Source of the DNA: Gaeumannomyces sp. JS-464
Taxonomy: Eukaryota > Ascomycota > Sordariomycetes > Magnaporthales > Magnaporthaceae
Assembly (NCBI GenBank): GCA_002197995.1
Contig: NGZR01000005.1
Span: forward strand, 3,844,001-3,908,000
Direction: 5' to 3'
DNA length: 64,000 nucleotides
Shown: positions 60,673-64,000 of the stretch, piece after piece
How positions within the stretch are numbered: the first letter of the stretch is position 1
Layout: every line of letters begins with the position of its first letter
Translations under genes and position numbers: made by a program
Notes under the pieces: generated by a model
Seen by the model: only the letters and a program-made list of their open reading frames with translations
Databases searched by the model: none
Told to the model about the DNA's origin: nothing

Positions 60673-61589
60673 CTACTGGGACTTTGCGCCGAGACCCTGG
60701 GCCACGATCCCCTCGACAATCTTCTCGAGATTCTGCCCGGCGCCGAGCGAGCTGATGTATCCTGCCATGCTCTTCTCGGCGTACTTTGCCAGGACGTCGA
60801 CCTCGACGTTGACCGAGTCGCCAACCTTCTTCTGGGCCAACACGACGCGCTCCTGGGTGTAGACGATGAGCATGACCTCCCACCAGCCCTCGGCGTCGTT
60901 GACCTGGGTGACGGTCAGGCTGGTGCCGTCGAGGGCGACGTAGCCCTTGCGCACGACGTACTTCATGACGGTCTCCGGGTCGCGCGGCGCGAAGCGCATG
61001 GTGACGGCGTTGCCGTCGGCGCGCCGGTCCGCGATCGTGGCGACCGTGTCGACGTGGCCCTGCACAAAGTGGCCGCCCATGCGCGTGTCGGCCCGCACCG
61101 CCCGCTCCAGGTTGACGCGCGAGCCCTGCGCCAGGTCGCCCAGGTCCGTCACGCGCAGCGTCTCGGGCGCGACCCCGACGCTGAACCGGGCCGGCGTGAA
61201 GGACGTCACCGTCAGGCAGACGCCGTTGACGGCGATGCTGTCGCCGTCGTGGCAGTCGGACAGCAGCGTGCTGCCGGCCGGGAGCGAGATGGTCAGCGAG
61301 GTCCCGCCCGTGGCGTCGTGCGGGTTGAGTTCCGCGACGACTGCATTTTACCTTGCGTTGGTTGTAGCAAAGCGGGTTTGCCGTGATTGCGATAGACTGT
61401 TAGCAAAGCTTCCAAGGCGTGCGCGTCTTGCACTTCGTGGGCTCTTTTGGTCGAGATACCAAAGGAGAAGCCAACTGGCGGGCTATCACTATAATACAAA
61501 TACAAAAGGATGCCGGCGGAAGAAACTGAAGATTTGGCTCAGCTCGGCGATGACGCACCTCCGATCTCTTCAACAATCCCGGTAAACAT
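60673..61589 (-). CDS. RIB5: Riboflavin synthase (alpha type)
   Basis: It catalyses dismutation of two 6,7-dimethyl-8-ribityllumazine molecules, the last step of riboflavin synthesis. Two exons, 61589..61559 and 61340..60673, encode 232 residues; the 218-nt intron starts GTGCGT and ends ATGCAG. Exon 1 encodes only MFTGIVEEIG, the universal N-terminus. The two lumazine-binding repeats are visible: first DSIAVNGVCLTVT with NLERAV; second GGHFVQGHVDTVATI with YVALDGTSLTVTQV and DSVNVEVDVLAKY. No frame break is seen. Total length is normal for fungi. The gene is convergent with MUS81. Confidence 0.96.
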
Positions 61590-62265
61590 TGTTTTTCTTC
61601 CGTTGCTCTATGCCTTGTGCACCAGCCTCGACGTGCAAAAATCGAGTACTGCTGGATTTGCAGAACTCGTCAGGGCAGACCTAAGCCCTCAGATATGAAG
61701 GGCGGCGGTGCTTGCGATGGTGATAGTGTCAAGCGCGATTTGCAAGCTGTCTCGTCTTGCGAGGGGCGAGCCTGGGAAGTTTTTTTTGAGATCCAACGCG
61801 GACAGTTTGAATCACTGCGACCCCAAGCTCGTTGTCGTCTTTAGGGTGGTGGGGTTTGGCATTACCGCTGAGAGTTTTGATGAGCCGTCGATTTCTAAGC
61901 ATCAAATCATGTCCACAGCTTGAATTCCGATTCCAGTCATCTTAGCTCCCGCTGATCAAACCGCCCTCACAGCGGTGAGGGCGGACGGTGAAGTGCTATC
62001 GATAGCTGCCTCCTACTTATTTTTATGCTAAACTACCTCTACCAATGTGAACGCTGAGAGAAGAATCCACTGATACAGCACAAAAATACTGACAACAATT
62101 AAAGTACGAGAATAAAGCCCAAGGAACGAAGACCACCCAAGAATACGAGCAGTTTTCTTCCCCCGACGCATTCTGACGTGGTCCGGGAACGGAGGCTTTC
62201 AAAACAAGCATTTACATCCGCACCAGGAGTGTCGAGGACGTTATCCAAACGTCCCCAATGCAAGC
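61590..62265. other. Intergenic between riboflavin synthase and MED16
   Basis: Promoter of riboflavin synthase and 3' UTR of MED16, both minus-strand genes. A GC-rich inverted pair, CCGCCCTCAC / GTGAGGGCGG, lies at ~61960-61985 and could form a hairpin on the MED16 transcript. No gene is seen. Confidence 0.4.
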
Positions 62266-62824
62266 TTAGCCAACCCTAGCCCCCTTGGCCAACAAACCCC
62301 AGCACCCACCACAGGGGCACTTCCGTTGCTGCGCAACAACAAAGGTAACTGCGGGCTTCTGTGCCGTCACGTCTTCCATGACCGCCGCGCACCGGACGCA
62401 CCGCCTGCGCAACAGGACGGCCGTTGATCCATTCGCTCCGGGCTGCTGCTGCTGCCGTCCTGTCGCTGACGGTTCTTTGCCATCCTCCTTGGGGACAAGC
62501 TCGATCTCGGAGCGCTTGAAGGCGTCAACGTGCTTGCCCCGAGCGCGCCGCTCCTGGAGGCTGCGCGGGTCGTCCAGGACATCGAGCAGTGTGAAGTCGG
62601 CAAAGAACAGCTGCGCTCGGTCTGTCTGGCTCCGGAAAGCGGGTAGGTCAACCTCAAAGAACTTTTTGAGCACGGGGATAAAGGCGTTGGGCGGCGCGTT
62701 GCCCAGCAATATCGTCAGCTCGCATTGAGCCTGTGCCCGCTTCACTGCCTGGTCAGACCGCCCTGCTGCCTGTTGCTTGCGTCTGTGCCGTTGGGCCCCT
62801 GTGCTGTGTGCTGCGCTGCTGTTG

Positions 62825-62860
<36 letters not shown>

Positions 62861-64000
62861 TCGTTGCTGCGATCCATACTGCCGCTCCGCCAGCGGCCGC
62901 AGCATTGTCTCGTACGCTGTTCGAATGTCGCTACCAAGAGCCGACAGCAGCTCCCCAAATTCGGCCACCTTGATGAGACTCGAAGATGTGTACCGCTGCA
63001 TTCGCTGGTAGGACAGATGTAGTCGGTTGCTTGGGATGGCAGGGTTGTCCTGGCCTGGCATCTGGGTGTAGTTCTTCTTGTAGTAGTCGGTAGCTTTGTG
63101 GCTGAGGGAGTCCAGGTGGATTAGGCGCCGGCAGGCTGCTTGGATAAAGCCCCTGGTCGAGGAGCAGAGCAGCAGATGGAGGGCGACATCGTTGTTGCGG
63201 CTATGCAGGTATTCCATGACGTTCTTCCAGTCGGTCGGATTCAGCAGAGCCTCGAACTTTGGGTCGTCGGCAAGATCGAAAAGGCTCTCGGTTAGCCACG
63301 AGAGCACATCCAGTGTCCACTTGGAGCCCGTCGCCAGCGCGTCCACGACATCGGGCTCGTCCAGCGGTACGAGTTTGTCCGCCTTGTACGTGTGACTAGC
63401 AATGGTTATCAGGATGACGATGCTTCGGACGCCGAGGGCCACGGCGCCGAACTTGCCGCCAAAGGAGCGCGGGCGGAACTCGCCGTACAGCCCCATGTGA
63501 TGCAGAATGCTGAGGCAGAGCTGCAGGTGATGGTTGCGCACGAGCTGGTCGTGGTGCGCCTCCTCTGAGTAGTCGATGTGGATCTTAAGCATGCGTGCTA
63601 CCTCCATGACCCAGTCGTACGCAAACCGGGGCTTGTCGATGAACTGGCGCCCGATGGCCAGGATGTCGTCATAATTAGTGTGAGATGACGCCGCCGCCGC
63701 GACGGTCAGCGCGAGACCGGCCACGACGGCGTAGTACTGCGCGTCCTGCGTGGTCGAGCCGATGTCGGGCAGCAGGGTAGCGCAGGCTGTTCCACCTGAT
63801 CTTGGAGTCTTCGCATATCTGTACGAAGGAGCAGCTCGTGGGCGAAAAGGCGACCTGTAGGCAGGATGTTTCGTCGGCGAAGTGGAAGCCCAGTCCATCC
63901 AGGGTCGAGATGCGCTCGAGATCCGGACTGGCGTACATGACCTTGAGCGTGTAGCGGTCACGGTGCTGGACGGTGCCGTCGCTGAAGGCGAGGCAGACGA
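62266..64000 (-). CDS. MED16: Mediator subunit MED16 (SIN4), C-terminal part (cut by window edge)
   Basis: Tail-module subunit of Mediator, linking activators to RNA polymerase II. The 5' part is right of the window; ~575 C-terminal codons are visible. Typical fungal MED16 blocks are LGFHFADETSCLQVAFSPT, then STTQDAQYYAVVAGLALTVAA, HTNYDDILAIGRQFIDKPRF, AYDWVMEVARMLKIHIDYSE and NHHLQLCLSILHHMGLYGEF. The end holds a Cys motif, RRRCVRCAAVMEDV, then QQRKCPCGGCWGLL, which may bind zinc. A poly-Gln tract interrupts the protein. One extra base near 63768 (RYPA then DIGSTTQ) and one frame change between ~62760 and 62880, in or just after the CAG tract, are needed. Stop at 62266. Confidence 0.88.
62815..62873 (-). 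repeat. CAG (poly-Gln) microsatellite in MED16
   Basis: An almost pure CAG/CAA run of ~18 codons on the minus strand encodes Gln; a one-base shift turns it into poly-Ser. The reading frame changes in or beside it, so the run length may be wrong in this assembly. Confidence 0.8.

Overview
The window is nuclear DNA of a filamentous ascomycete, probably a Sordariomycete. Genes carry short GT..AG introns with CTAAC-like branch sites. The proteins are typical of Pezizomycotina: a Zn2Cys6 regulator, a fungal BTB protein, a MEP ammonium transporter, MED16, and Q/N/A-rich spacers. Intergenic DNA repeats a CCTAGGTAGG-type palindrome seen in some fungal genomes. The species cannot be fixed from sequence alone.

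Layout. 1-6.1 kb: a nucleoside hydrolase cut by the left edge, tRNA-Arg(ACG), a pyroglutamyl-peptidase I gene with several frame breaks, and a conserved fungal protein of unknown role. 6.1-18.4 kb is gene-poor and holds one Ala/Lys-rich membrane-anchored protein. 18.4-28.4 kb: Zn2Cys6 factor, BTB protein and an Old Yellow Enzyme-type oxidoreductase. 29.5-33.1 kb: a large low-complexity protein with two internal repeat families and a U-rich 3' region, followed by degenerate DNA. 36.5-40.3 kb: a long coiled-coil protein. 44.6-46.8 kb: an ammonium transporter with candidate GATA-factor sites upstream. 46.8-49.5 kb is a repeat island: a 19-bp minisatellite, telomere-like motifs, a truncated SNF2-helicase relic and a 380-bp foldback element. 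49.5-64 kb is a compact housekeeping block: POL4-type polymerase X, PRMT1-type arginine methyltransferase, AGM1, MUS81, riboflavin synthase and MED16 (cut by the right edge).

Functionally, the right third combines DNA repair (POL4, MUS81), chromatin and transcription (PRMT1, MED16), cell-wall precursor synthesis (AGM1) and riboflavin synthesis. No secondary-metabolite backbone gene, CRISPR array or intact transposon is visible.

A caution for the reader: many conserved genes need single-base corrections, mostly missing bases, to keep their frame, whereas five genes (nucleoside hydrolase fragment, 10.7-kb protein, BTB, AGM1, RIB5) are clean. Essential genes are affected, so assembly error is the simplest explanation. 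Breaks are noted per gene and should not be read as pseudogenes without checking. The most interesting signals are a pair of related introns flanking a 15-nt exon in the ammonium transporter, the foldback element, and the repeat protein.
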